From the NCBI GenBank assembly GCA_022826925.1, contig JAJDTX010000159.1, forward strand, positions 1-64,000: a stretch of 64,000 nucleotides of DNA, read 5' to 3'. Within the stretch, counting starts at the first letter, position 1, and each line of letters starts with the position of its first letter. Under the pieces are notes generated by a model. It searched no databases. It was not told where the DNA came from and saw only the letters and a list, made by a program, of their open reading frames with translations. Position numbers and translations under genes: made by a program. Below, one piece after another: positions 16,829-26,629 of the stretch. The DNA comes from Bryobacterales bacterium (GTDB lineage: Bacteria > Acidobacteriota > Terriglobia > Bryobacterales > UBA6623).

Positions 16829-18538
16829 TTAGCGGCCGTTGCTGATCTGTGCCAGCACCGCCTCCCGAATGTGGCGCTTGGCGAACTTCCCGGTGGCCAT
16901 CCGCGGTAGCGGCGTGTCCCGGAACACGATGTTCGCCGGCACCTCGAAGCTGCCCAAGTGCCGCTCCATCTCGGCGCGCAGCCGATCGGCGCTGACCTTT
17001 GCCCCCTTGCGAGGCACCACCACGGCCGCCAATTCCTCGCCCAGCCGCTCGTCGGGGATGCCGAAGGCCACGGCTTCGGCAACGCCTTCGCACTGGTACA
17101 GCGCATCCTCGACCTTGAGGCAGCTGATGTTCTCGCCGCCCCGGATCACGATGTCCTTGATGCGGTCCACGACGTAGATGAATTCCTCGTCGTCGAAATA
17201 GGCCAGATCCCCGGTTCGAAACCAGCCGTCCTGAAACGCCCGCGCCGTCGCATCCGGCTTGTTCCAGTACCCCCTCACCACGGGCGAGCCGCGCACCCAG
17301 AGTTCGCCGGTGTCGCCCGGCTCCACCTCCCGGCCGTCCTCGGGATCGACGATCTTCATGTCCATCAGGATCGAGGGGCGGCCGCTGCTCGTAGGCACTC
17401 GAACATAGTCGGGCGGGCCGATCTGCGTGCCTATGGCGTTGGTCTCGGTCATGCCCCAGCCCGTGCCCGGATGAGCGTTCTCCAGCACCTCCCGGATCGC
17501 CAGCACCTGCTTGGCAGGTCGGTGCGATCCGCCGCCGCCCACGGCAAGCAGGCTCGGCAACGTCCGCCCTCGGGCCTCGGCCGTGCGAACCAAGTCGCCC
17601 GTGATCGTCGGGACCGAGATGAAGTGGGTGATTCGATCCCGGTCGATGATCTCGATGGCTTCGTCGGCATCCCACTTGTACATCAGGGTCATGCGGCGCC
17701 CGAAGCGCAGCGCCGTCAGCATGCAGACGTGACAGGCGGTGACGTGGAATAACGGAATCGTGACGAGCATGCGGAACTGAACGTCGAACGGTTCCCGCGG
17801 TATCGGATCGCCCCGCAGCATTGCCTGGGCGCGGTGCTCGATCTCCCATCCGACCAGCGCGTGAATGACATTGCAGTGCGTGGAAATCGCGGCCTTGGGC
17901 CCGCCGGTCGACCCAGATGTGTACAGCATCAAACAGTCGTCATCCGCAGAGATCGGGACCCGGCTCAGCGGCGCTGGCGACGATTGGTCCAAGACGCGGT
18001 CCCAATGACGCACATTCTGCGAAAGATCGGTTCGGTCACATCGCACCGCGATCGCCTCGACGCCTAGTTCCTCAAGCTCGCTTTCGATGCGCTCAAGCCG
18101 CTCGCCATCGACGATCAGTGTCGTGGCACCCGCATCGCGCAACCCATAGGCAATCTCCTCGCCGCTCCACCAGCCGTTCAGGGAGACGGTGATCGCGCCA
18201 AGGGCCATGGGGGCGAAGAAGGCAGCTGGCCACTCCGGGTAATTCCGCATGCAGATCGCCACTCGGTCGCCTTGCCGCACCCCAAGCCTTGATAGCGCCT
18301 CGGCAAGGCGGGCGGTCTGGTCGAGCACGTCCGCAAACGTGTAGATCTCGTCTCGGTAGGAGATGTATTCGTAGTCGCCGAACTGTGCCGTGCCCGCCAG
18401 CAGATCGAGCAACGTGTCCGGGGCACTGCTGACCACTCGGCAGACGCTGCCGTCCGGCATCTGCCGCTCGACGATCTCGTAGGCGGCCCCGGCAGCGGTC
18501 AGCGATGCGAGTACTTCTTTGCGCGCCTTTGCCGACAT
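16829..18538 (-). CDS. Acyl-CoA synthetase (AMP-forming)
   Basis: ANL-superfamily ligase of 569 residues that activates a carboxylic acid as acyl-AMP and passes it to CoA. The phosphate-binding motif TSGSTGGPKAAIS lies in the middle of the protein, followed by GWGMTETNA, the hinge region VDRIKDIVIRGGENIS and the catalytic Lys region ATGKFAKR near the C-terminus. ATG at 18538 is preferred over 18550 because it begins the natural MSAKARKEV helix. A FAH-family hydrolase gene lies just upstream on the same strand, suggesting joint degradation of an organic acid. Chain length or aromatic preference cannot be read from the sequence. Confidence 0.85.
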   Translation of the reverse strand: MSAKARKEVLASLTAAGAAYEIVERQMPDGSVCRVVSSAPDTLLDLLAGTAQFGDYEYISYRDEIYTFADVLDQTARLAEALSRLGVRQGDRVAICMRNYPEWPAAFFAPMALGAITVSLNGWWSGEEIAYGLRDAGATTLIVDGERLERIESELEELGVEAIAVRCDRTDLSQNVRHWDRVLDQSSPAPLSRVPISADDDCLMLYTSGSTGGPKAAISTHCNVIHALVGWEIEHRAQAMLRGDPIPREPFDVQFRMLVTIPLFHVTACHVCMLTALRFGRRMTLMYKWDADEAIEIIDRDRITHFISVPTITGDLVRTAEARGRTLPSLLAVGGGGSHRPAKQVLAIREVLENAHPGTGWGMTETNAIGTQIGPPDYVRVPTSSGRPSILMDMKIVDPEDGREVEPGDTGELWVRGSPVVRGYWNKPDATARAFQDGWFRTGDLAYFDDEEFIYVVDRIKDIVIRGGENISCLKVEDALYQCEGVAEAVAFGIPDERLGEELAAVVVPRKGAKVSADRLRAEMERHLGSFEVPANIVFRDTPLPRMATGKFAKRHIREAVLAQISNGR

Positions 18539-18628
18539 CGAAGGGCGCAACCTATTTTGGCACGGCCCCAGAGCAGCTCCTGCAGCCGGTTGGGGCAGCT
18601 AGGGCGGCTCCGGCCCGGCGGCATGCGC

Positions 18629-19495
18629 TCAGAGTCGTGGTCGTGCCGGCTCGTCTTCGACCATGTTGGACAACGTGCCGATGCCCGACAGCTCGACTTC
18701 GATTCTGTCGCCCGCGCGCATGAACACGGGCGGCTTGCGCGCCTTGCCAACTCCGCCGGTGGTGCCGGTGGAGATCACATCCGCGGGGTGCAGCGGGAAG
18801 ACCGTGGAGATGTATTCGACCAAGGCAGGCACGTCAAACATCAGGTCGCTGGTCGGAGCGCTCTGCATGATCCGGCCGTTGAGCCTGGTCTCCAAGCGGA
18901 GCTGGCCAGGGTCGGGGATCTCGTCGGCAGTGACCATCCATGGACCGAACGCACCCGAACGCCAGAAGTTCTTGCCGGGAGTGAACTGCGACGTGTGCGC
19001 CTGGAAGTCGCGAATCGAGCCATCGTTGTAGCAGCTGTAGCCAGCCACGTGCTGCAAGGCCTGCGCAGCGGGGATGTGGCGCCCGCTGCGACCAATGATG
19101 ACCGCTAGCTCGCCCTCGAAGTCGTGCTGCTCGGACACGGACGGACGGATGATGGCCTCGCCATGGGCGACGTGGGAATCGGCGAAGCGGGTGAACAGGG
19201 TCGGATAGGACGGCATCTGCCGCCCGGTCTCCTCGATGTGCGACTTGTAGTTCAGCCCGACGCAGATAATCCGGCCGGGATCCAGAATCGGCGGCAGGAA
19301 GCGCACCTCTTCCAGCGGGAAGTCACAGCTTAGCCCGCTTGCAAGGTCGCGCAACTGGTCAACGGCCCCTGCGCGGATCACGGCCGACAGCGTGGGCCAA
19401 CGGTGGGAGCAGCGTGCCTCGAGATCTACGACTCCCCGGCCTAGGACAGCGCCGTAGCCGGGCCGCTCGCCGCGCCTGAAACTGAGCAGCTTCAT
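18629..19495 (-). CDS. Fumarylacetoacetate hydrolase family protein
   Basis: A 288-residue metal-dependent enzyme of the FAH superfamily, whose members hydrolyse or decarboxylate beta-diketo acids. Characteristic pieces are ICVGLNYKSHIEETG, the metal-ligand region EQHDFEGELAVIIG and the GTTGGVGKARKP stretch near the end. Either ATG at 19495 or ATG at 19504 could start translation; 19495 gives the usual MKLLSF N-terminus. It sits between a DUF2339 gene and the acyl-CoA ligase on the same strand, spaced by 49 and 90 bases. A role in aromatic or sugar-acid breakdown is likely but the substrate is not known. Confidence 0.88.
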   Translation of the reverse strand: MKLLSFRRGERPGYGAVLGRGVVDLEARCSHRWPTLSAVIRAGAVDQLRDLASGLSCDFPLEEVRFLPPILDPGRIICVGLNYKSHIEETGRQMPSYPTLFTRFADSHVAHGEAIIRPSVSEQHDFEGELAVIIGRSGRHIPAAQALQHVAGYSCYNDGSIRDFQAHTSQFTPGKNFWRSGAFGPWMVTADEIPDPGQLRLETRLNGRIMQSAPTSDLMFDVPALVEYISTVFPLHPADVISTGTTGGVGKARKPPVFMRAGDRIEVELSGIGTLSNMVEDEPARPRL

Positions 19496-19544
19496 ACTAC
19501 CCATTAGAGCCGCTCGAAGGCATGCGGTCGGAAGACCGAGGCGC

Positions 19545-22103
19545 CTATTCGCGAACCGAATCGGGCAGGAGCGTGGCGCGGAACTTCTGGTGCAGCAGGG
19601 CCAGGCCGAGCAGGCTCAGGCCGAGGCCGAGGAAGGAGCCCGCGCGGAGCAGCCCGGAGAGGCCGGACATATCGACCAAGAAGACCTTGGCCACCGCCAG
19701 CACGAGCAATGCCATTCCCGCCCGGTATACGCCGGCACCGTATCGCATGCCACCGGCCAGCACGGCGGCGAAGGCCATGCATGTCCACGTGATCGAGTAT
19801 GTCGCCATCTCCCCGTCGCCGGGCCGCGCTGCTATGTCCAGCGCGCCCTGCCAGAGATGACGAATCTCGAGCGTCACGAATACGAACGCTGCCAAGGCGG
19901 CCACCCTTCTCGCCCAGCGGGCGGACCGCTCTTCGGAGAAGCGGCCGGCCAAGGCCGCCAGCAGCACGGGCGCGCCGTAGGCCAGCAACAAGAGATTCCA
20001 CACGGGCGTGGATGAGACCGTCTCGTCACTCCACAACGGATTGAGCGCCAGCAGGACCGCCGCATAGTTCGCCAGAGCCATTGCCATGAGCGCTCTCGAG
20101 GCCCACAGGTAAACGGCCGCGATGTGCTCGCTCGCGCGCGAACGCCAGTAGTACGCCATGCCCAAGGCGGCCCAGATGACCGTGTTGAACGAGGCTTCGG
20201 CCAGCGAGTACTCTTCGGCGAGGATCGAGCCGTCGTAGATCCAGCTCCGGGGCACGGCCCAGAGCGTCAACACGAGCAACTGGACTCCGGCGGCTTCGGT
20301 CCAGCGCCGTAGGCGCGGGAGGGGAAGCGCGACTCGGCTGGCGAGGAAACAGGCCAGCGTCGAGCCTCCGTAGGCCCAGACCGCCCAATGAGTGCCGGAG
20401 GAATAGCTCTCGAGCCACGGATTCAGAGACAGCCGCAGAACGGTCATGGCCAGCACGCCCTTGGTCGCCCACAGCAAATTGCCGGCTCCCGAGCGCGCCG
20501 CAAACCACGCCAGCGGCACGGCCTGCACTGCCAGCGCGACAGTCAGGCCTGCCTCGCTGAAGAACATAGCGGCTGCGAGCGAATACGCGCCGGAGCATCC
20601 CAGGACGCACCAGGTATAGTGCAGGCCATCTCCCCGCCGCTGGAAGACCATGCCGGTCGCTGCATATATGCAGCCGATGGCAAGGCTAGCCGCACTCCAC
20701 AGGGCTGACGACGAATGGTCGGTTGCCAGGAAGAAGGCCACAGCGAGCCAAGACAGAGGCCCCAACACCGTTAGCGGCACCCATTTCGCAGCCTGAGCGC
20801 CGCGGCGGAGCAGCAGGAACGGGCCGGCCACATGCACCAGTCCGCTGCAAGCGGCATACATGACCATCTCGGGCATCCAGGCAACGAGGCTGGGCTGCCA
20901 GCTGATGCCGGAGCGATCCAGCTCGAAACCCGTCGACAACCAAGCGATGCCCTGCACGGCCAAGACCGCCGGCGGCAGCGCAGAGTACTGCGGGAACCTG
21001 TGGCACGCGAGGTACAGCGTGACGGGCAGCACGACCCACAGCAGCGCCGCGTTGAGGGCAAAAGGCTCGTTAGCAATGGACAGCCCTTGAACCACGACCA
21101 CCAAACCCAGCCCCCACCAAGTGGGAGGCTTTCCTGAGGCGACCGGAACCGAGCCATCGTCCCCGGCCGATCTCCATGTCGGCGCAATGGGACCGATCCA
21201 GCTCAAACGCGGCCACCAGTTCAGCGCGGGCAGGAAGATCAGGCAGGCGGCCAGAGCCGCCAAGTAAAGCCCGCGGACGCCGTCGGCACTGGCATTGCCG
21301 AACGAGACCAGATTCCAGCCGAGCCCGGCAGCGAGCATGCACCACCACAGCCAACTGCGGTACGCATAGCGCACCATGAGCATGCCGGAAACGCTGACGA
21401 CCGTGGCATACGCAAGCACTCCGCCCATTCGGTCGCTGTCCCCTCCCACAAGCAGCGGCACGGCGTAACCCCCGAGGATGCCCAGAACGGCCAGGACCGG
21501 GCCGTGTTGCAACGCGAGCACCATGGTGGCAACGGCCAGCACGGCCAAGACTGCGAACGCCGGGAGAGGCTCGATGAGATCGTAGAGGTGGAGCGCGGCC
21601 AGGATGGCGGCGCAGATCGTGATGCTGCCAGCGGCGGCCAGTGCCGACAGGGCCGGATGGTAGCCGCTAGCAGTGCGAACGCGCCACGCCACGACGCCGT
21701 GCATGGCCAGACCGCCGACAACTCCGAGCAGGACCCTTGCGACCGGCGTGAGCAGGCCTTGGTCAATCGAGTACTTGACCAAGAAGATCCCGGCGAGAGC
21801 GACGGAGACGCCGCCGAGCCAAACCATCCAGTTGATCCTGGCAGGCACCCACGGACGCCTTCGCGACGGCCGCCTGGCTGGCGCGCGAGCCTGCTCGCCG
21901 GGCTGCGGCCGAACCGCGGCCTCGACAGCCGGAGCGGCTGCTCGCGGCTCGTCGCCAGACGATCGATGCACGGTGCGCTGAAGATCGTCGATCTGCCGGG
22001 AAAGCTGGCGAATGCGGTACCACAGGACTATGGCAAGCCCCAAGGCGATGAGTCCTATCACGATGATCTTGTCCCCATGCGGCAGGCGCGGCGCGCCCGT
22101 CAC
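19545..22103 (-). CDS. DUF2339 polytopic membrane protein
   Basis: An 852-residue integral membrane protein with one N-terminal membrane helix (about 13-30), a short coiled, Pro/Arg-rich cytoplasmic linker (about 35-85), then some twenty or more hydrophobic segments reaching nearly to the end. This is the layout of the DUF2339 family, whose function is unknown. Start is a GTG at 22103. The gene is divergent from the oxidoreductase gene, with a 97-base shared upstream region. It may be co-transcribed with the FAH-family gene 49 bases downstream, but no functional link is known. Confidence 0.85.
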   Translation of the reverse strand: MTGAPRLPHGDKIIVIGLIALGLAIVLWYRIRQLSRQIDDLQRTVHRSSGDEPRAAAPAVEAAVRPQPGEQARAPARRPSRRRPWVPARINWMVWLGGVSVALAGIFLVKYSIDQGLLTPVARVLLGVVGGLAMHGVVAWRVRTASGYHPALSALAAAGSITICAAILAALHLYDLIEPLPAFAVLAVLAVATMVLALQHGPVLAVLGILGGYAVPLLVGGDSDRMGGVLAYATVVSVSGMLMVRYAYRSWLWWCMLAAGLGWNLVSFGNASADGVRGLYLAALAACLIFLPALNWWPRLSWIGPIAPTWRSAGDDGSVPVASGKPPTWWGLGLVVVVQGLSIANEPFALNAALLWVVLPVTLYLACHRFPQYSALPPAVLAVQGIAWLSTGFELDRSGISWQPSLVAWMPEMVMYAACSGLVHVAGPFLLLRRGAQAAKWVPLTVLGPLSWLAVAFFLATDHSSSALWSAASLAIGCIYAATGMVFQRRGDGLHYTWCVLGCSGAYSLAAAMFFSEAGLTVALAVQAVPLAWFAARSGAGNLLWATKGVLAMTVLRLSLNPWLESYSSGTHWAVWAYGGSTLACFLASRVALPLPRLRRWTEAAGVQLLVLTLWAVPRSWIYDGSILAEEYSLAEASFNTVIWAALGMAYYWRSRASEHIAAVYLWASRALMAMALANYAAVLLALNPLWSDETVSSTPVWNLLLLAYGAPVLLAALAGRFSEERSARWARRVAALAAFVFVTLEIRHLWQGALDIAARPGDGEMATYSITWTCMAFAAVLAGGMRYGAGVYRAGMALLVLAVAKVFLVDMSGLSGLLRAGSFLGLGLSLLGLALLHQKFRATLLPDSVRE

Positions 22104-22200
22104 CCAGCCATCGCCGCCTCTATGCCGCAGGCTCCGTCAGCGCTTGGAGTATAGCCGGATCGGATAGCCTCGGCCTGGCGCCGCCGTGTACAGTGACCCC

Positions 22201-23226
22201 ATGGGGAAGACGTTCAAGGCGGTAGCGATCGGAGCGGGCTACTTCTCGGGCTTCCAGTTCGAAGCTTGGAATCGCATCCCCGAGGTGCGCCTCGGGGCGA
22301 TCTCCAACCGCACCGAGGCCAAGGCGCGGCGCCAGATGGCCACGCACGGGATTCCCCGCTACTACAGCGACTGGCGCGAAATGATCGATCAGGAGCGGCC
22401 CGACTTCGTCGATATCATCACGCCGCCCGAAACGCATGCGGAGATCTGCGACCACGCCGCCAGTCGCGGCGTCGCCATCGTTTGCCAAAAGCCGCTGGCA
22501 CCATTCCTGGAGGAAAGCGCATCCATCGTCCAAGGCGCGAAAGCACAGGGAGTGCGCTTCATGGTGCACGAGAACTTTCGCTGGCAGCCGTGGTATCGCG
22601 AGATCAAGCGGGCCTTGTCACAGGGCCTGATCGGAGAGCCGACACACCTGTATTTCCGCATGCGCACCGGCGATGGGTGGAGCGAAGACGCCTACTTGGC
22701 GCGCCAGCCGTTCTTCAGACACTATCCGCGGCTGCTGGTGTATGAAACGGCCGTCCACTTCATCGACACCTTCCGCTTCTTGCTCGGAGAGGTCACCCTC
22801 GTCTTCGCGCAGCTGCGGCGCCTGAACCCGGCGATCTGCGGCGAGGACGCTGGACAGGTCCTGTTTTCGTTCGAAAGCGGCGCGACGGCGATCCTTGACG
22901 CGAACCGCTATAACGAAGCCGAGACGCCCAACCCCAGATATACGTTCGGCGAGCTGCGGTTGGACGGAACCCGCGGGCACTTGGCAATGGAGGCGGACTC
23001 TTCCATGCGCATCAAGCCGCTTGGCGAGGATGTCCGCCCCGTCGATTATCCGCGCGAGAACCGCAACTTCGCCGGCGACTGCGTGTATCGCCTGCAGCGG
23101 CATTTCATCGACCGCATGCTGGACGGCAAGAGCTTTGAATCCACGGGCGAGGACTACCTCAAGACCTTAGCCATCGTCGAAGCCGTATACGCATCGGCCG
23201 AGTCCGGCGAGGCCGTGCGCGTATAA
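22201..23226 (+). CDS. Gfo/Idh/MocA family oxidoreductase
   Basis: NAD(P)-dependent sugar or inositol oxidoreductase of 341 residues without signal peptide, so cytoplasmic. The N-terminal Rossmann domain opens AVAIGAGYFSG and contains the catalytic-region KP motif (CQKPLAP); the C-terminal half is the usual substrate-binding sheet. ATG at 22201 is the start; an in-frame codon at 22186 lacks support. A 40-base gap leads to the sialidase/sulfatase gene, so the two are probably co-transcribed and act on the same carbohydrate source: release outside, oxidation of a sugar inside. Confidence 0.88.
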   Translation: MGKTFKAVAIGAGYFSGFQFEAWNRIPEVRLGAISNRTEAKARRQMATHGIPRYYSDWREMIDQERPDFVDIITPPETHAEICDHAASRGVAIVCQKPLAPFLEESASIVQGAKAQGVRFMVHENFRWQPWYREIKRALSQGLIGEPTHLYFRMRTGDGWSEDAYLARQPFFRHYPRLLVYETAVHFIDTFRFLLGEVTLVFAQLRRLNPAICGEDAGQVLFSFESGATAILDANRYNEAETPNPRYTFGELRLDGTRGHLAMEADSSMRIKPLGEDVRPVDYPRENRNFAGDCVYRLQRHFIDRMLDGKSFESTGEDYLKTLAIVEAVYASAESGEAVRV

Positions 23227-23266
23227 GCGCGGAAGTTCCGCGCAACGCTCTATGATTGAGGGCGCG

Positions 23267-25837
23267 ATGCCGGTTTGCCTGCGTTCCCTGTTCGACTCCG
23301 CGCGCCTGCGCTCAGGGGCGGCGTTCGCCTGCGCTCTGGCCGCGGCCGCGATGCTGGCCTCGGCCCAGCAGCCGCGGGGCTACTCGATCCCCACGGTGGA
23401 TCTCGCCGACGAGACTCACCGCCAAGTCGTGGTCGACCGGGAGCCGGGCCAGTACCTGGGCCACCCGTCCACGCTGCTGCTGCCCGACAACCGGACGATT
23501 CTGATCGCCTACCCCAAGGGCCACGGCAGGGGAGCCATCGTCTACAAGAAGAGCTTCGATGGCGGGCTGACCTGGACCGACCGCCTCCAGACGCCGGAAA
23601 ACTGGGCCACGTCGATGGAAGTGCCCACGCTATTCCGATTGGTCGATCCGGAAGGCGTGCCGCGCATCGTGATGTTCTCGGGCAAGGCAGGCGGCGTGCG
23701 CGTCGCGTATTCCGAGGACGAGGGCGAGACCTGGTCGCCGCTGCAGCCCATCAACACCCCCGGCCCCAGCTACGGCGGCGTCGTCACCATGGGTTCGATG
23801 GTGGAGCGCAAGGACGGCTCCTACATGGCGTTCTTCCACGACGACGGCCGCTGGCTGCGCGATCCCCCGGAGCATCCGCAAGGCAAAGTCTTCGAGGTTT
23901 ACCGCGTGGTCTCGTCCGACGGAGGGCTGACGTGGTCGCAGCCAGAGGTCATCGCCACGCACCCTGCCGCGCACTTGTGCGAGCCCGGCGCGGTGCGATC
24001 GCCGGACGGCAAGCAGATCGCCGTGCTGCTGAGGGAGAACAGCCGCACCCTGAACTCGTTCGTCATCTTCTCTGACGATGAAGGCGAGACGTGGAGCGAG
24101 CCGCGCGAGCTGCCGGGCGCGCTCACCGGCGACCGCCACACGGCCAAGTATGGTCCCGATGGCCGCCTGTTCATCAGCTTTCGCGACCGCACGCACGAGA
24201 GCCCGACTCATGGGGACTGGGTCGGCTGGGTTGGCACGTACGAAGACATCGTCGCCGGGCGAGAGGGTCAGTACCGCGTGCGGTTGATGGACAACCTCGA
24301 ACGTGCGGACACTGCGTACCCGGGAGTCGAACTGCTCCCTGACGGCACTTTCGTCGTGACCACGTACGGGCACTGGGCCGCTGGCGAGGAGCCCTACATC
24401 GTCAGCGTGCGCTTCACTCTGGCGGAACTCGACGCCCGGGCGAAATTCGCCTCGAACGAGCCGACCTCCTTAGTGCGGGCGGCGGCTCGTGGAACGCTCC
24501 GCGCCGACGCCAGCCCGGACAAGCCCAACATCCTGTTTATCGCCGTGGACGATCTCAACGACTGGGTGCTGGAGCCGGATTCGCCGCTGAAGATGCCCAA
24601 TCTGCGGCGCTTGGCGCGGCGGGGAGCGCTGTTCGAGCGCGCCTACACAGCCTCGCCGGCTTGCAATCCGTCACGGGTGGCCCTGCTGACCGGGCTGCGC
24701 CCTTCCAGCACCGGCGTCTACGACAACCGTTCCGATTGGCGGCGCGCCCTGCCGGGCTCGGTCACCTTGCCGCGGTACTTCATGAACCACGGATACCAAG
24801 TCGAGGGAGCGGGGAAGATCTTCCACCACCACGACAACAGCGCCTATCACGACGACGAGTCATTCCACCATTTCGAGAAGATGCAGCTCGATCCCATGCC
24901 GCCCCGGAAGTTCAACGGCATTGCCGCGGTGCGCAGCCCGAATTTCGACTGGGGCCTGTGGCCGCCCGACGAGACCCTCACGCCGGACGCCCGCTCGGTG
25001 AATTTCGGAATCCGCTTTCTCGAGCGCGAGCATGGCCGGCCCTTCTTCCTCGCGATCGGCCTGTTCCGACCCCACATGCCGTTCCACGCCCCGCCCAAGT
25101 ACTTCGGCGCCTACCCTAGCGGCGATGTGGCCATGCCTCGCGCGCACCCGAACGACTTGGACGACATTCCGGCGGGCGGACACGCGTTGCTGCGCCAAAA
25201 GCAGCACTTCATGCAGGCCATCCTCGAGGCCGACGAAGAGCGGCCCGGCACGTGGGCAGAGGCGGTGCGGGCATATCAAGCCAGCTGCACGTTCGCCGAC
25301 CACCAGTTAGGCCGTCTGCTGGACGCCCTGGCGCGCTCGGAGCATGCCGGGTCCACGGCCATCGTGCTGTGGTCAGATCACGGCTACCACCTCGGCGAGA
25401 AGAACCACTGGGAGAAGTTCGCGCTGTGGGAGAAATCGACCCGCGTGCCGCTGGTGCTGGTGGCACCCGGCACGACCTCGCCGGGCACGGTCGTGCAGTC
25501 TCCGGCCTCGCTGCTGGACCTGTACCCAACCCTGCTGGACCTTGCGGGCCTTCCTTCGAAGCCGGACCTGGAAGGAGAGAGCCTGCTCCCGCTGCTGAAG
25601 AACCCGGGCCGCAAGCGGGCCGTTTCAATGACCTACCTGCGGGGCAATCACGCGGTGCGGTCCAATCGCTGGCGCTACATCCGCTATGCCGATGGCAGCG
25701 AGGAGCTGTACGACCACTCCAGCGACCCGCACGAATTCGCCAACCTCGCCCTCACAGGCGAGCACGCCGACACGATCCTCGAGCTGCGACGGGCTCTGCC
25801 GCGCAAGAACGCACCGAACGCGGCAAGCCTGCGCTGA
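23267..25837 (+). CDS. Exported sialidase-like / sulfatase fusion
   Basis: An 856-residue two-domain protein. After a signal peptide ending near ASA(QQ), residues about 25-400 form a BNR/sialidase-like propeller with four Asp-boxes (SFDGGLTW, SEDEGETW, SSDGGLTW, SDDEGETW). From residue 419 a complete type I sulfatase follows: NILFIAVDDLNDW metal ligands, formylglycine motif Cys466-N-P-S-R, and SDHGYHLGEKNHW typical of iduronate-sulfatase/choline-sulfatase relatives. The linker (about 403-418) looks like the residual front of a free sulfatase. ATG at 23267 has GAGGG just upstream; 23252 is an alternative. The enzyme would need a formylglycine-generating partner, not seen here. Desulfation and hydrolysis of one sulfated glycan is the likely role. 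Confidence 0.85.
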   Translation: MPVCLRSLFDSARLRSGAAFACALAAAAMLASAQQPRGYSIPTVDLADETHRQVVVDREPGQYLGHPSTLLLPDNRTILIAYPKGHGRGAIVYKKSFDGGLTWTDRLQTPENWATSMEVPTLFRLVDPEGVPRIVMFSGKAGGVRVAYSEDEGETWSPLQPINTPGPSYGGVVTMGSMVERKDGSYMAFFHDDGRWLRDPPEHPQGKVFEVYRVVSSDGGLTWSQPEVIATHPAAHLCEPGAVRSPDGKQIAVLLRENSRTLNSFVIFSDDEGETWSEPRELPGALTGDRHTAKYGPDGRLFISFRDRTHESPTHGDWVGWVGTYEDIVAGREGQYRVRLMDNLERADTAYPGVELLPDGTFVVTTYGHWAAGEEPYIVSVRFTLAELDARAKFASNEPTSLVRAAARGTLRADASPDKPNILFIAVDDLNDWVLEPDSPLKMPNLRRLARRGALFERAYTASPACNPSRVALLTGLRPSSTGVYDNRSDWRRALPGSVTLPRYFMNHGYQVEGAGKIFHHHDNSAYHDDESFHHFEKMQLDPMPPRKFNGIAAVRSPNFDWGLWPPDETLTPDARSVNFGIRFLEREHGRPFFLAIGLFRPHMPFHAPPKYFGAYPSGDVAMPRAHPNDLDDIPAGGHALLRQKQHFMQAILEADEERPGTWAEAVRAYQASCTFADHQLGRLLDALARSEHAGSTAIVLWSDHGYHLGEKNHWEKFALWEKSTRVPLVLVAPGTTSPGTVVQSPASLLDLYPTLLDLAGLPSKPDLEGESLLPLLKNPGRKRAVSMTYLRGNHAVRSNRWRYIRYADGSEELYDHSSDPHEFANLALTGEHADTILELRRALPRKNAPNAASLR

Positions 25838-25854
25838 GTTCCGAGGCTCGCGCC

Positions 25855-26625
25855 ATGGCTTCGCATTTCGGCCAGCCTGCTCATCACTACGCCACCATCG
25901 ACACTACGATGCTGGCGGCCGCGGACCTGGCGCGACAAGGCTGCCCCGAGGGCACGGTTGTGACCGCGGACGAGCAGACAGCAGGACGCGGACGCCTCGG
26001 CAGGAACTGGGTGTCCCGAGCCGGTCTGGGGCTATACCTCTCGCTGGTGCTGCGTCCGCCGGTCCGCCCGCACGCGGCACCAGTCCTGACACTTGTCGCC
26101 GGCTTGGCGGTCAAAGAGGCCCTAGAGGGCCTGGCAGGCCTCCGCTGTGACATCCGCTGGCCCAACGACATTCTCGTGAACGAGCGCAAGTGCTGCGGGA
26201 TCCTCGTGGAGATGGAGGCCGAGCGCCAGCAGGTCGATCATGTCATTGTCGGCATCGGCATCAACCTCAACCACGCGGAGTTTCCGCCCGATTTGGTCGA
26301 CACTGCAACGTCCCTGCGTATCGAGACCGGCAAGGATTGGTCGCGGAAACAAGTTCTCGATCCCGTGCTGAGAGCGTTGGAGTCGCTTTACGATCTGTAC
26401 TTAGACGGCGGCGCCGCGCCTGTCTTGGAGGCATTCCAAGCGGCGTCCAGCTATGCCAGGGGGCGGCGAGTGGTCATCGAAGGCGTCCCCGAAGACGGCT
26501 CGGTGCCGGTGCGGGGCGTGACCGCAGGCCTGAACGAGCACGGCTTGCTCATGCTAGAGGACGCCGATGGCGAGGTCGTCCCGATTGTCGCCGGAAGCGT
26601 GCGCCCGGACACAGGCACAATATAG
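25855..26625 (+). CDS. birA: Biotin--[acetyl-CoA-carboxylase] ligase, catalytic only
   Basis: Attaches biotin to the carrier of acetyl-CoA carboxylase through biotinyl-AMP. The 256-residue protein has the AMP-binding GRGRLGRNW loop (about 43-51), KCCGILVEM and GIGINLNH motifs, and an SH3-like C-terminal domain. It lacks the N-terminal DNA-binding domain of E. coli BirA, so it is a group I ligase that does not repress biotin synthesis. The ATG follows the sulfatase gene by 17 bases, and coaX begins four bases after its stop, a common birA-coaX arrangement. It serves AccB, which is not in this window, and thus the accD pathway. Confidence 0.95.
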   Translation: MASHFGQPAHHYATIDTTMLAAADLARQGCPEGTVVTADEQTAGRGRLGRNWVSRAGLGLYLSLVLRPPVRPHAAPVLTLVAGLAVKEALEGLAGLRCDIRWPNDILVNERKCCGILVEMEAERQQVDHVIVGIGINLNHAEFPPDLVDTATSLRIETGKDWSRKQVLDPVLRALESLYDLYLDGGAAPVLEAFQAASSYARGRRVVIEGVPEDGSVPVRGVTAGLNEHGLLMLEDADGEVVPIVAGSVRPDTGTI

Positions 26626-26629
26626 ATTC

